Below are positions 9,608-22,167 of a stretch of 64,000 bases of DNA, one piece after another (position 1 is the first letter of the stretch; the number at the start of each line of letters is the position of its first letter). The notes under the pieces were generated by a model. The model saw nothing but the letters and a program-made list of their open reading frames with translations. It made no database searches and was not told where the DNA came from. The stretch lies in assembly GCA_027924585.1 (NCBI GenBank), contig BSBM01000261.1, positions 5,411,501 to 5,475,500 on the forward strand. The letters run 5' to 3'. This DNA is from Larix kaempferi (Eukaryota > Streptophyta > Pinopsida > Pinales > Pinaceae). A program made the position numbers and the translations under genes.

Positions 9608-9951
9608 AGCGACACATAAAGGAAATTTTTCAAAGGACCTAGAGGGAGATTTCTACTATCGTTGAAGTTGTGGATTAAGATGCTCATTTGAAAAAAGGGT
9701 ATACTGAAGATGAATTCCGACGAGTAGAAGATCGGTGTCCGGAGGTTGTGGGTACCGCGTGAATGCGGGTCTGATAGAAAGATGCGGAGTAGATGGACAT
9801 GAGCGACGACAAATTTCTAAGGGAGGTTGAGGAATATTGTGGTATCTTAAGAAGTGGGGTGATATTTCAACGACCGGAGAAGAAGAGGAGGATTGAGAGA
9901 GAGTCTCCTGAGGCGACCAGAACGAAAAACTGCGAAACAGTACCATAAGGG

Positions 9952-11520
9952 ATGAAGCGACCTTATTGCGACGAAGAAGGTGATCATGCTAACCCAGAAG
10001 CCGAAGAGGGACGAACCCCAATCTACAACGTACCCTCGATTCCGCACACTACTCAGAACTTTGTAGGAATAAATACAAATTATTCGCAGAGCTGTCCTAC
10101 ATGTCAAAAGAGCGGTAAGAGTAGCGGATCAGTAAATAGTAACAATAGGAGCGCAAGAATGGCAGGTGACGATGTAAAAATGCCAATTTTCTAGGATAAC
10201 GGGACTGAGGATCCCAAACAGTATTGGTTTTTGTGTGAAGTGGTATGGACTGTGAAGCAGGTCCGGGACAAAGATATCAAAAAGGGCTAACTAACGACGA
10301 CCATCAGGGGCTGTGCGCTAGACCGGTTTATGAAATTTATAAAGGTACCGACAGGAACTCTAGATAAAACACTGCAATAGATCAGGGAGGGAATGATTAA
10401 TGAATTTAGAAGACTGAAATCTGAGTCGCAGTACATCATAAAGCTAAAGGAAATCAAGCAGTTTCCAAACGAATCAGTGTGGGAATTCGACCAACGGTAT
10501 AAAACGTTAATGGAAAAGGTGAGTTTCGGGATGAACGACATGCAACATAAAGAGTGGTTCATCACAGGATTGGTACCACACATTCGAGGACCGTCGATGC
10601 AATAGAAAGTAACATCCCAGGTAGAAGCGCTAGAAATTTCAATGAAGCTGGAGGCTTCACTGATCGATGAAACAGGCATAAGCATGGATCAGATACAAGC
10701 GCAGTTGGAAAATTTGACGATCTAGCTACAAGATATTGAGAAGGGAAAAGAAGTCTGCGAAGACATATGGTGCAGTAGATGCAAAACAAAAGGACATCAC
10801 AAGGATCAGTGCCCAGAATTTAGAGAATATTTACAGTCGGGTGCACCAAATCCCCTCAGTCAGGGAATGATGCCTTGGTGTCATGTTTGTTAAACGAGAG
10901 GACGTCGACCAGAAGAATGTGTGTACCTACAGAAGATGGTGTTAAAGCCAGTTAATTTTATTGCAAATTCTATCGATTGGTTGGCCATGACGAAAAAAAT
11001 TGCAGGGCTTACGACCTACTCCAAGAAAGGACTGTGGATACATTATTCATGAAGGGAGAGGAGCAACCGTCGGTACAATAGCAACAGTAGTACAATCAAC
11101 AGCATCCTCACTATAATTCGCAACCGCACTATGATCAGTCACAATATGGTCAACCACAATATCAACCACCGCAGTAAAGTCAACCACAATATCCACAACC
11201 GCAGTACCCACCATCTAGGCCACTATGAGGAGGTTTCAGAAGGGAGGTTCCGCGGAGGTCAAGGTAACGGTGTCGGTCGAGGGGGAGTTGCTGGACGAGG
11301 TCGAGGACCAATCATATGTTACAATTGTCATCAACCGGGGCATTACTAGAGGGATTTCTCGAATCCAACCCCATAGTGCACTTATTGCAGTGCTGGGGAC
11401 CATGGTGTCGAAGACTGTCCTCAGCTCATCGCAAAGTGGAAAACTAAGAACCTATCCTCGCCTCCACCAAATCAAAATCAGAACCAGAATCTGCCACCAG
11501 CAGTACAGAATATATCAGCA
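9952..11520 (+). pseudogene. Gypsy-A gag with five zinc-knuckle sites
   Basis: A gag frame broken by single stops and shifts. The capsid-type domain (about 10180-10680) includes LKEIKQFPNESVWEFDQRY. Five CX2CX4HX4C sites follow: 10771-10812 (CSRCKTKGHHKDQC, intact), 10879-10920 (third ligand Arg, with a stop inside), 10962-11003 (second Cys is Tyr), 11317-11358 (last Cys is Phe, with a stop) and 11378-11419 (intact). A Gln/Pro/Tyr-rich linker at 11090-11215 separates the third from the fourth, followed by a Gly/Arg-rich patch. The structural protein would package the RNA. Five knuckles is more than the usual one or two. Confidence 0.8.
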
Positions 11521-11619
11521 TAGGTAAGAGGTCGAACTGCAACTATTGGAGTAGTGACTCGCGGAGGAGCTGCGACAGGGGAAGATAGGCCACAGTCGAG
11601 CATCCGATCGACATCGAGA

Positions 11620-12645
11620 AAACAAGTCACATTCGATGTGGAAGTAGAAAGGGATATTTTCTTGAAAACACAGGAGGCAATGAGATAGATTAGGTAGCCA
11701 CCTCTTCACCAGAAAGAATTCACCTACGACATGCCGCCGAAATTTGAAACAATGAATTCACAGAAAAAGAATAACACATCAAGAGCCTTCATAGAGAGTT
11801 TCCTGAATCTGGAAAAAGATCATAACGCATTGGCAGACATATCCATCTTGTTGCATCGACAGGAGGGTGCATTATAGGATCGAACGGTGAATCGAATACA
11901 TAAGAGGAAGACATGAAGAGAAATGAGGATGTCTACGCAAATCAAAACATTTGATGTCGAATCCATTATCTTAGACCTGGGATCATATGTAAACATTCTG
12001 ACAAAACAGACCTGGGAAACGATGGGGAAACCATAGTTGGCATGGTCCCCGGTACAACTGCAACTAGCGAATCAAAGTAAGGTCACCCCAATTGGTTGAT
12101 TATGCCAAGTCCCAGTTGAGATAGAAGGACTCAAAACATATGCAGATTTTGATGTGATAGAGATTGTCTACAACACAATCCCCTATTCGGTTCTGCTAGG
12201 GATAGACCGGGCGATGGAGAATCAGGCCATCATCAATTTCAAGAAACAAACCATGTAGTTTGAAAACTGCGAGATGAGGGTAGTCGCACCTCTCGATCTT
12301 GTAGAATGGCAGAGATATGTTGATCCGAAAAGGGATGAATTCACTGAATGATGGGACAATGTCTACAACATATCAAAAGACTACGTCAATCCTACTACAT
12401 ATGGAGAGTTATGTTGGTGCAACGTCAGTTCAGCATTGGTAGATTCGGATGAAGCACTTGAAAATTGGAAGAATCAGCTACATGAAGTATCGTTTAGGAG
12501 GTGTGCATGGATCACCCAGTCACTGAGATGGGTAGCTACAGAAGCGTGTGAACTACCAACATGTGAGGGGTTTCCCAACTTGACTGCATTTCTCACTGAG
12601 TTTGAAGAAAAAGTGGCAAAACCACAGCGGTTAATGGCCTTGGTG
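11620..12645 (+). pseudogene. Gypsy-A protease region
   Basis: One frame with scattered stops runs from the end of gag. The retropepsin-like motif is ILDLGSYVNIL, with the Asp codon at 11974-11976 (DLG in place of the usual D-T/S-G), then a flap-like stretch and YSVLLGIDRAM near 12190, the usual second half of a gypsy protease. A 70-codon open tail ends at 12648. It would cleave the polyprotein, but the many stops make it inactive. Confidence 0.7.
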
Positions 12646-12673
12646 TAGCCCTACACCAGCACGATGGTGGGCG

Positions 12674-13528
12674 GTGCACAAGTCAACAATAAAAAACTGG
12701 CTGTTATGTCAACACCTAATGGAGTTTAGGTTCGGCGACACTAAAGGATACTGCGGAAGGAAGTACAATGGCAGAGGATATCCAAAGGAGAATTTGAATG
12801 AATGTCAAAACAAATGGGGAACACAATCAAAACAGGAATGGGTCCACTCATTTATTCACACATTGGATGAAGTACCGCGAAGTTGGTATATCGCAGCAGA
12901 GCTGCGACGCAGAACAACCACATGGGAACAACTGACTATTTTCTTTAGCCAAACTTTCAATTTATCAGACGAAAACCACTTCATCCATAGAGTGTTATAG
13001 GAGGTTCGTGAGAAAGTACTCGAAGCAATTCCGACAGAGAAACCTATGGGACTTCAGTGGACTGCGACACCGAAAATGTTGATGGAATGCTACAACATAA
13101 TAGGAGAACTAGACGATGAGGATGATTCGATGGCTACGTATATACCAAAGTCAAAAAGAAGTCGCAATGTCGAAGAACCAGATATGCCTTTGGACAAGTT
13201 TCAGCAGCCATTGCAAATCAAGAAAGTGAACATTGGGTCGGAAGAGAATCCCATTTTCACAAGCATCGGATATTATTGAGACAACTCGACCATTGCCAAG
13301 ATGAATCACCTATTACATGAGTTTAAGGACCTATTCCTGACAAAATTTTCGAAGATGAAAGGTAATTCTGGGGACCTAGGCGAGATGAAAATCCCACTGA
13401 AATCTGATGTGAAGCCAACAAAGAAGCAACCTTATCATTTGAACCTGAGGTCCCAGAAGCACGAAAAAGTTGAACGAGAGCGACTCCAGCGAAGGATTGG
13501 TGCCGCAGAATCAACTACGACCCTGTGA
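12674..13528 (+). pseudogene. Gypsy-A second gag-like segment and pre-RT linker
   Basis: The first part (12674-13000) has a gag-like core around FIHTLDEVPRSWYIAAELRR and a following WEQL...F. The later part (13230-13450) has the linker that precedes RT in many gypsy elements: NHLLHEFKDLF, then LGEMKIPLKSDVKPTKKQPY. The frame then runs out where the RT palm should start, and no RT motif is found before Copia-2. So RT, RNase H and integrase appear to have been deleted before Copia-2 arrived. Confidence 0.65.
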
Positions 13529-14103
13529 AAAAAAAACAAAAACAATAGTGTTCAGCATCTATCGACAAGATAATCGCAGACTACAAAAAGAAGTAGGAAT
13601 ATTCGGTGCGTCGATAGCTGCAAGACGCGAAAGGGTCAAATCCAGTCATAAATGAAGCAGTTAAGCCACGACGGATGATGACAAAAACAAAAAAACAACA
13701 CAATTAATACCTAACGCATGTGACAGATTTGGTAAATCAACGCTAGATTTGGTAATCATTGTCCAAAATCGGTGGGACATGACAAACCAACACTATAAAT
13801 CTAGGGCAAGGGGATAGTTTGACGCACTGTGTGTTAAGAAAGAACCTGCAAAGCAGCGTATGGAAGTTTACATTTAGAGCACAAGCACTGAACAGACACA
13901 CCCAATGCCAATTATGTAGGAGCAACCATAAATCATGTCTGGAATATCATTCAGGAAGAAGAGGAGCGCCAATCGGCCTACAGACACCGACTGAGAGCCG
14001 AAGAGAGGGACCTGGAATTCAACATGATTTGCAGAAGGAGAAGCAGGCACTTCAAGCACATCCCAAAATAAAACATCATCACAAGGAGGGTACCCTGGCC
14101 CAA
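13529..14103 (+). other. Gypsy-A degraded stretch after the pol truncation
   Basis: About 575 bases with frequent stops. A short frame near 13905-14060 is rich in Glu and Arg and looks helical. Nothing else can be assigned. This is where RT and integrase would normally lie. Confidence 0.5.
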
Positions 14104-14332
14104 CAATACTAGGGTATGTAACGCCAAGCAAGGAAGGGACACCACTGGTTCGGGTAAGCAAGAACGAACGGTATGTCATTAAGATGCCACTGATACCGAA
14201 AGGAGTTCCTCAAGCCGGGAACATTGTGGAAAACTTGCAGAAGCTACAATATAGCGACCACAACGTCGTGAACTTCCAAGAATGCACAGAAGCATACGTC
14301 AATGTCAACCATGGCGAAGGAGGCCCAACCAC
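14104..14332 (+). pseudogene. Gypsy-A downstream ORF, first part (before Copia-2)
   Basis: An open frame from GYVTPSKEG to VNHGEGGPTT, cut by Copia-2 at 14333. The frame resumes at 21125 after one copy of ACCAC. It is the N-terminal part of the accessory protein described at 21125-22016. Confidence 0.6.
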
Positions 14333-14913
14333 TGTTAGAATTCTGATAATTTCATTCAAATATTATCTAGGATCCTACTAAGAGAATAACATGCACAACG
14401 TAACAATCATAAACACAAGAGACACAGAGATTCCTTGGGGAAAACCAAGAAGGTGAAAAACCCTGCAACTTCCTCAGAGATAGAATGAGCACCAATACAA
14501 AGATCAAAAATATCAAACCCCGAAAGATAGATGTATTCAGTAGCTACTCCTCCTCCACTTGTGTGCACTCCTCTCTCTCAAATATGCGAGTTGGATGAGT
14601 GAGTGAATGAATAGAATCAGAGAGTCACACTCTCTATTTATACTTTACTTTGACCTGCCTTAACCCTAACTGGGCCGACTTCCTAAGGAATCCTAATAAC
14701 CCATCCACATGACTCATACAGGGCCGACCCCACCAAGGTGGTCTACTAACCCATCAAATATAAGTTACGACACTTATAATGTAACTTGCAACACTTGCAA
14801 ATACAAATGACGACACTTCCAATCGGAGGAATAATACATCTCTGTTGGGGATACAATAAAGTACAAATGTAATATACAAGTGAATATCTTCCGAAGTTAC
14901 AAATACATCAACA
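14333..14913 (-). repeat. Copia-2 3' LTR
   Basis: 581 bp, TGTTAGAA...CATCAACA. TATAAATAG lies on the minus strand at 14634-14642. The GGTCGGCCC/TATTAG motif lies upstream of it at 14672-14702 and 14731-14752. The minus strand reads GAGGGAG just outside it (14914-14920) as the polypurine tract. Confidence 0.95.
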
Positions 14914-15202
14914 CTCCCTCTTAACTAGGAAGGTATTCTCTTGACACAGGTCATCAATACATATAGGCACAAGTCTTCAATACTGGAGCTGGATCATTGT
15001 CACTAGATCACGGAGCATCATCGTCACTGCTACTGTACTCGTCATCTCAATCACTAGTGCTATCTCTCAATTCTTCTCGTCATAGGAAGTTCTACAAAGC
15101 CAACCCTTTTTCATGCTAAAAGTAGACCTAGCCTCCTATAGTTCTTCATCATCTCTGTGAGCAGGCCATCCTGTGGAATCTCAGGGTTGATTACGTGCGT
15201 CA

Positions 15203-15548
15203 ACAAAACCTCGAAAGAGCATCCCAATATTGATTACGAGTTTACTGCTCAACCTATAGGATCTCTCATAGAGCTATTACATGTGACCTCGCAAAACCTC
15301 GAAGAGCATCCCAGGGCTGATTATGACCTTATTGATAAACCTATAAGATCTCTTAGGGATGATTACATGTGACTTCGCAAAACCTCAAAGAGCATCCCAG
15401 GGTTGATTACGAGCTTACTGCTCAACCTATAGGATCTCCCAGGGCTGATTACATGCGACCAAGCAAAACCTCGAAGAGAATCCCAGGGATGATTATGAGC
15501 TTACTACTCAACCTACAGGGTCTCCCAGGGATGATTACATGCTATTGC
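15203..15548. repeat. Copia-2 array 1: 86-bp tandem repeat
   Basis: About four units (starts 15203, 15291, 15377, 15463), each beginning gcaaaacctc. Each unit itself has two halves of about 43 bp, both carrying agggatgatta-like cores. The 12-base core ccagggatgatt is also in the 87-bp unit of Copia-1, and the unit lengths (84, 86, 87) are close, so common descent is possible. Confidence 0.88.
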
Positions 15549-15564
15549 ATAACCTGTCCAAGGC

Positions 15565-15830
15565 CTCGGAGTATCATCTTGATACTCATGATCATACTAA
15601 TCATCTTCGCATGGAGCATCATCTTGATGCTCATGATCATACTGATCATCATTATACAGTGTATCATCCTGATGTACATCATCATCACATGATAATCTTG
15701 ATCATCATCATACATAGCATCATCCTGATGCATATCATCATCACATGATCATCCTGAACATCATCATGCATAGCATCATCTTGATGCATATCATCATCAC
15801 ATGATCATCCTCATCATCACATGGAGCATC
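15565..15830. repeat. Copia-2 array 2: CATCATC-rich repeat, about 45-56 bp
   Basis: Five or six imperfect units starting g(c/t)atcatc(c/t)tgatg. The last ones are 56 bp long and contain atcatcatcacatgatcatc, the same 20 bases as in variants of the 23-bp array of Copia-1. It lies just after the pol stop, whereas in Copia-1 the related array lies next to the LTR. Confidence 0.88.
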
Positions 15831-15919
15831 ACTCTGATGCTCGTCACTTAGAACTTACATCCATAGCCATGAGAAAGATTCTCCTATCACCATGCTTGGA
15901 AGGGCTCCTGCAAATGTGT

Positions 15920-18900
15920 CCCATCACTTCCTCAAAGTATCTTCTATCTGAAGAACACCAAGCCTCTCTCTGAAGTACTCGAACTTCACCCTGGCTAGTG
16001 GTTTGGTCAACACATCTGCTATCTGCTCATATGTCGCAACATACAGGATCTTCACTGCTCCTCTCTGCACCATATCCCTGATACAGTGATATTTAATCTC
16101 GATATGCTTTGACTTGTCATGGAACACTCAGTTCTATGACAACTTCACACAACTCAGGTTGTCACAGAAGATACAAGTAGCATCCAACTGGAGATCAAAT
16201 AAATCTAACAATAGATTCCTTAGCTATACTGCCTCGCAATTGGCTGAACAAGTTGCGACATACTCTGCTTTGGCTGTACTCAGTGCTACGCAGGATTGCT
16301 TCCTGCTAAACCAAGAAATCACACCTGATCCCATACTGAAGCAGCACCCTGAAGTGCTCTTCCTATCTGTAGCACTTCCTGCCCAATCTAAATCAACATA
16401 ACCCTCCAGGTTAAACTTTTGATTCACATCATACTTGAGCCCATAATCAACCGTACCCTTCAGGTACCTCAGAATATGATTTACAGCAATCAAGTGAACA
16501 TGTCTAGGATCCGTCAGGAACTAGCTCAAGGTGTTCACAGCAAAGCAAATATCTGGTCTCATGTTTGTTAGGTACATCAAGGACCCAATCATCTGACGAT
16601 ACACCGTGGCATCAACCGAATCTGATGAAGCATCACTCAATATCTTCAGGTTCGATGCCATAGGTGTGGCCATGGCCTTGTAGTCCATCATCCTGAACTA
16701 CTTCAGGATCTCTACTGCATACTTCCCTTGTCCTAGGAATATTCCATCTGCACTCTGCCACACCTCCATACCTATAAAGTAATGCATCATACCCAAGACC
16801 TTCATCTCAAACTCAACAGCAAACTTCCTCTTCGTTTCGACAATCAACCTATCCTCACCTGTCACAAACAGGTCATCCACATACAGTAGGAGTATCACTG
16901 GATTTCCTTCCTCAACCTTGTAGTAAAGGTTGGAATCTGCTTTACTCTTAGTAAAGCCCAAACTGGTCAGGAAGCTATCTATCCTGTGGTACCATGTCCC
17001 GAGTGCTTGCTTCAAGCCATACAAGGATTTCTTTAACTTGCACACATATGTCTCCCTATCATGTGTCTCAAAACCGAGTGGATGCTCCACATACACTTCC
17101 TCTTCAACTACACCATTCATGAAAGTTGTCTTGACATCCATCTGGTGTATCTTTCACTTCATTACTGTAGCCAGAGCAAGTACTGTTCTGATGGAAGTGT
17201 ATTTGGCTACAGGTGCAAAAGTTTCTTCATAATCTATCCCTTCTTTCTAGGAGAAGCCACGAGCCACAAACCTTGCCTTGTATTTCTCTATGCTACCATC
17301 TGCAGCATGCTTGATCTTGTAGATCCACTTGGAAGTCACAACAGACTTCCCTTCTGGTCTTGGAACACATCCCAAACATCATTCTTCATGATCTACTGGT
17401 ATTCTTTGACCATGACCTCCTTCCATTCTTTCTTTTCTGCCGCTTTTTCATAACTGGAAGGTTCTTTGTCCATTATGTCACATAGTAAGGCTACATAGCT
17501 GGTGTGTGACCTTGTTCTTTTTCTTTATCTGTGTTCCTCTTCTGGAACACCATACCTCTCTGCATCTTGGATGAGCTCTCTTTCCCATGTTGGTTTCTTC
17601 TTGTGAGAGTTCTTCTCACGAGGTGGATCTACAGGTTCTTGTGGATCTTCTATTTCACGATCCTATTCTGGAATTGCTTCGTTCATGGTGGTGTCTTGTA
17701 TTTTGGGTACTCTTGGTTCTTCATTGTCTTCAACAGGTGGCTTCCTCGATTTGATGTATGTTGAGTCTTCATCAAAAGTTACATCCCTGCTGATGTCAAT
17801 CTTCTTGAACCCTAGAAAGTATATTCTGTATGCCTTTGAGTTTTCACTGTACCCCACAAATGTACCCTTCTTTCCTGAAGGATCTAACTTTGTCCTCTTT
17901 TCTTTTGGAACATGTGTATATACTGGACAACCAAATATCCTGAGATGGATAACTTATGGTTTCTCACCAGAGAAAACTTCTTCTAGTGTCTTGTTGTCAA
18001 GTATTTTGTGTGGTGTTTTGTTTTGTACATATACATATGTCCTTGCTACTTCTGCCCATAAGTGCATCTGTAGATCTTGGTCATGAAGCATTGCTCATGT
18101 TGCTTCCATGATTGTTCTATTCTTCCTTTCTACAACCCCATTCTATTGTGGATTGTAAGGAGTGGTCAAATCCCTCTGAAGCCCTGAATCACTACATAAC
18201 TTCTTGAAGTCCCCTAAAGTGAATTCTCTTCCATTGTCGGATCTAAAGGTCTCGATCTTCTTATCAGTTTGGTTTTCTTTCAAGGCTTTGAATTCCTTGA
18301 ACTTATCAAACACTTCATCTTTGTTCTTCAAGAAATAGACCCAAGTCTTCCTAGAGAAATCATCAATGAAAGAAACATAATATACATACCCACTCAGAGA
18401 ATTGGATGACATCAGACCGCATACATCGGAGTGGATAATCTCCAAGATTCCTTTTGCCTTGCTTTCACTTCTTGTAAATGCCTTCTTTGTATTCTTTCCT
18501 TTTGCACATCCTTTGCAAACACCTTCATGCTTTGAATGGATTTCAGGAAGACCTTCTACTGCTTTGCTTGCAATTGGTAGTGCTCTATAGTGCACATGTG
18601 CAAGCCTTCTGTGTCAAATTTCACTTGGCTCCATGGATTCATGTACCATGGCATGTTCAAATTGTCCCTTCAATTTGTACAATCCTCCCTCTTGCTCTCC
18701 AATCACTACTGCATCATCTATGGTCTCACCTTTTTGCCACATAAGTACTTGGCCATCCACAAATGCAACTCTCATCCTCTTTGCATCCAAGGATGATATG
18801 GAGAGAATATTCTTCTTGAGACCAGGTACATATAGAACATCTTTCATATTTAAAGACTTCCCAGAGTCTAATTTGTAGGAGGCTTCACCACTTCCTTTTA

Positions 18901-19945
18901 TAGTGTATTGATAGTCATCCCCAAGTTTCACCATATGAGGTGACTCATGTTCAGATAGGTCCATAAAAGCTTCTTTAAATCCCGTCATATGTTTGGAATC
19001 CCCACTATCAATAAACCAATCATTACACCCATGTGTAAGAGTACTTGTGAGAGAAAAGATTAGAACATATTCTTCGTCACTTGAAGAGTCTTCACTTTCT
19101 ACCTTAGTCTTCTTCCTGGGAGGTACATCATCCTCAGCAACATGACAATGATATCTCTTCTTGTTGTTGTTGGAGCCTTTCTTGTTCCTGGGACAATCTG
19201 AGCCATAGTATCCCTTCTCATCACATGTGTAACATCTAACGTGAGAGAGATCTTTCTTCTTTTGATGATGGTGAGAAGATTTCTTGTGGTGAGGTTGATC
19301 CCTCTTGAACTTAATTTTCTTGGTGTGTGTTGTGAGAGCTTGGTATTCACTTCCCATCTTTTCTTCTCGGGCCACAAGTCTAGCTTCTTCTTGTGAACAT
19401 TCCTCCCACAGTCTACTGAAAGAGATCAATTTCTTTCTTGCACAAATACCTTGGATGAAGGAGTCCCATGACCTAGGTAGGCCATTTAATGTGGTCATCA
19501 CAATTTCTCCATTCTCCACTACTTCATCCACAGCTCCAAGTTGTTCTTTGATTTGAGAGACCTTAGTAAAGTAGGATTGAATGGTCTCTCCATTCTGGAT
19601 CTTTACACCTTTCAATTGGTTCCACAGTGTCATCTTTCGATTCATATTCTTTCCTTCAAACAACTTGGTTAAGGAGTCAAACATCTCCTTAGGTGTCTTT
19701 AGAGAAGACACATGGGGTATGAGATGGTATTTGATAGAATCTACAATGATTCTCTTGGCCTTGACCAAGTTCTTCTTATGTAATGCCTTAGCCTCATCTC
19801 CCTCTGGAACTAGAACCTCTTCACTTATTTGGGTGTCCAATTCATTCTCGTATAGGATTAACCCAATCCTATACTCCCATGCTCGGAAGTTATCGGCCCC
19901 TTCAAGCTTATCCTCAAGATTGGTGTGGTGAGACGTCTTAATGAG
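15920..19945 (-). pseudogene. Copia-2 gag-pol polyprotein, inactivated
   Basis: The minus-strand frame covers all copia domains but has many stops and shifts. Gag lies at 19330-19945; the expected start codon before TSHHTNLEDKLEG reads AAG, so the start appears lost. The zinc knuckle CYTCDEKGYYGSDC (near 19190-19235) has Tyr in place of the third ligand His. The protease DSG is at about 19000. The integrase zinc site and the HSDVCG core lie at 18143-18700. RT lies at 16698-17340, with YVDD kept near 16870. RNase H lies at 15924-16493. The longest unbroken piece is 408 codons (18614-19840). Its architecture matches Copia-1. Confidence 0.93.
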
Positions 19946-20530
19946 AAACTCAAATGGAAATAAAAGATTTAGGTCTTACCACTTGATTTGCTGAAACTGG
20001 ATCTGGAGCTGGATTAGGGTTTGTCAGAGAAACCCTAAAAATTCAAATTTTGAATTTCAAACTTTTGATTGGATGGAAAGATGTGCCTTGCTGATCTGAT
20101 CAAACTGGTATACTTCAATTTTGAAATATCCAAAATTTTACCCCTCAAAATTGACTTTGAAACTTTCGGATCTGTAGTTTCTATCAAAATCTGGTTTTTT
20201 GATCAAAATCCTGAACTAGGGTTTGATAGAGCCCGGGGTTCTGCCCAACCAAAAAGTTCGATCTTGGTCTCTAAACTTTGATTTTTCTGAGGAGCATCCA
20301 GTCGTGGTCTTAGATTCCAAAAATTCCAACTTTTTCAGAAACCCTAATTTCCTGCAGCAGTGACAGGCCAAAAACTGAAAATGCTCAGAATTGAATTTAG
20401 TCTCGACAGAAAGATGCACCCTTGCAAGGAGACTCAGTCTAGCCTCTTGCCTTTGATGAAATGTGGAGAGAAACCCAAAAATTAAGAAGCCCTAGCTTCC
20501 GCAACTGCATAGTGGCTTCTGCTTAGTCCC

Positions 20531-20542
20531 GCTCTGATACCA
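20531..20542 (-). other. Copia-2 primer binding site (tRNA-iMet type)
   Basis: The minus strand reads TGGTATCAGAGC, touching the 5' LTR. It is the same as in Copia-1 and Copia-4. The leader between here and gag (about 19950-20530) is AT-rich and carries the shared motif at 20247-20264. Confidence 0.95.
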
Positions 20543-21124
20543 TGTTAGAATTCTGATAATTTCATTCAAATATTATCTAGGATCCTTCTAAGAGAATAAC
20601 ATGCACAACATAACAATCATAAACACAAGAGACATAGAGATTCCTCGGGGAAAACCAAGAAGGTGAAAAACCCTGCAACTTCCTCAAAGATAGAATGAGC
20701 ACCAATACAAAGATCACAAAGATCAAACCCCAAAAGATAGATGTCTTCAGCAGCTACTCCTCCTCCACTTGTGTGCACTCCTCTCTCTCAACTATGCGAG
20801 TTGGATGAGTGAGTGAATGAATAGAATCAGAGAGTCACACTCTCTATTTATACTTTACTTTGACCTGTCTTTAACCCTAACTAGGTCGACTTCCTAAGGA
20901 AACCTAATAACCCATCCACACGACTCATACAGGGCCGACCCCGCCAAGGTGGTCTAATAAACCATCAAATATAAGTTACGACACTTACAATGTAACTTGC
21001 GACACTTGCGAATACAAATGACGACACTTCCAATCGGAGGAATAATACATCTCCGTTGGGGTTACAATAAAGTACAAATATAATATACAAGTGAATATAT
21101 TTCGAAGTTACAAATACATCAACA
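20543..21124 (-). repeat. Copia-2 5' LTR
   Basis: 582 bp, about 95% identical by eye to 14333-14913. TATAAATAG lies on the minus strand at 20844-20852. The target duplication ACCAC follows at 21125-21129. Confidence 0.95.
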
Positions 21125-22016
21125 ACCACAAAGGAACCAGTGGAGTGGGCATTGGGATTGGGTTACTAGGCCTCACCCAAATACCACACTTCGGGAGATT
21201 GGTGCAGGTAAACGCGTGCGTCAAGCAGTTATTAGCCTGTTTTCATGGAGGATACCTATGGATGCATGAAAAGATTCTAGTCATAGTCGACCTGATCACA
21301 ATAATCACATGACTACCCAAGGATGGAGAATACCCTTCCCAATTTTTCCATTGGAAGGACAATGACAAGAATCTCGTAGTAAGGCTGAAGACGAAGTATG
21401 GAGTGGAGAAAAACTCCAGAGGATACCTAATTGACACGATTAAGAACCAAGCGGTCAGGGTCGGAGAAAAGATATTAGAATTTGAGGTGGTGCGGAAGAA
21501 CAGGCCAAAAGAATGCACTTCGGACATCATCGCCTTCGTGGAACAATGTGCCGCAGGAGTACAGATGAACTGGTCGCAATTTCTGCTAAATCAATTGCTG
21601 GAGGATGCACTTGACGCATGGGAGAAAGGGAAGGCGTTCATATATTCATGGCTCTTGATGTTGATCGCATTAGTAGGATGGAGAGATCCAGAGAACTATC
21701 AAGGCATGGAAACAATAGAATCCAGAGTATGAGAAGGGTCGCGATACCAAAATTTATGGGAAACAACTGACAAAGAACAACAAGCATTCAACACGGTACA
21801 ATTCTACTTGTTCTTAGACATGATGCAGATAAATGCGCAAGCAATACCACAGATAACTGAGAAAACAACAAGAAAGTATCGACCGATCGCAAGGCTATCA
21901 GTCGAATCCCAAATAATTTACATTCAAGAACGAGCGGATAAGAAGAGGCAGTTGCTGCCAACACAGTACAAGCTCACTGAGGATAAATTGGATGCCCTCA
22001 TTGCAGGATGGTAAGC
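21125..22016 (+). pseudogene. Gypsy-A downstream ORF, middle part
   Basis: The frame interrupted by Copia-2 continues here after one base shift. It includes LLGLTQIPHFGRLVQ, WMHEKILVIVDLI and WSQFLLNQLLEDALDAW, and a 109-codon open stretch (21403-21732). The look is that of long accessory ORFs carried by plant gypsy elements, somewhat like plant-mobile-domain proteins. That likeness is from memory of the general pattern, not a search. No catalytic motif or membrane segment is seen. It lies between the deleted pol region and the 3' LTR, on the same strand as gag. Confidence 0.55.
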
Positions 22017-22167
22017 AGAATGGAAATTTCCAACCGCAGGAGAGGAACTATTGAATTTAGAGAATGGACAGTGAAAAGCTTGACCAAAGCCGCCAGTGGA
22101 AGAGAAGGGCTCAGCCAATTGACAGGAGGGCACAGGAGAAGACGATCCTACGAAAGAACAATCGCAG

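Larger units (their letters stand above)
14333..21124 (-). mobile_element. Copia-2: complete but decayed Ty1/copia element
   Basis: 6792 bp with LTRs of 581 and 582 bp and target duplication ACCAC (14328-14332 and 21125-21129). On the minus strand the order is 5' LTR, primer site touching it, leader with the aaccaaaaagttcgatct motif, gag-pol with many stops, two tandem arrays, polypurine tract, 3' LTR. The two LTRs differ at roughly 25-30 positions (about 5%), mostly transitions. It belongs to the same lineage as Copia-1 by LTR motifs, primer site, leader motif and gag sequence. It lies inside the downstream ORF of Gypsy-A. Confidence 0.95.
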
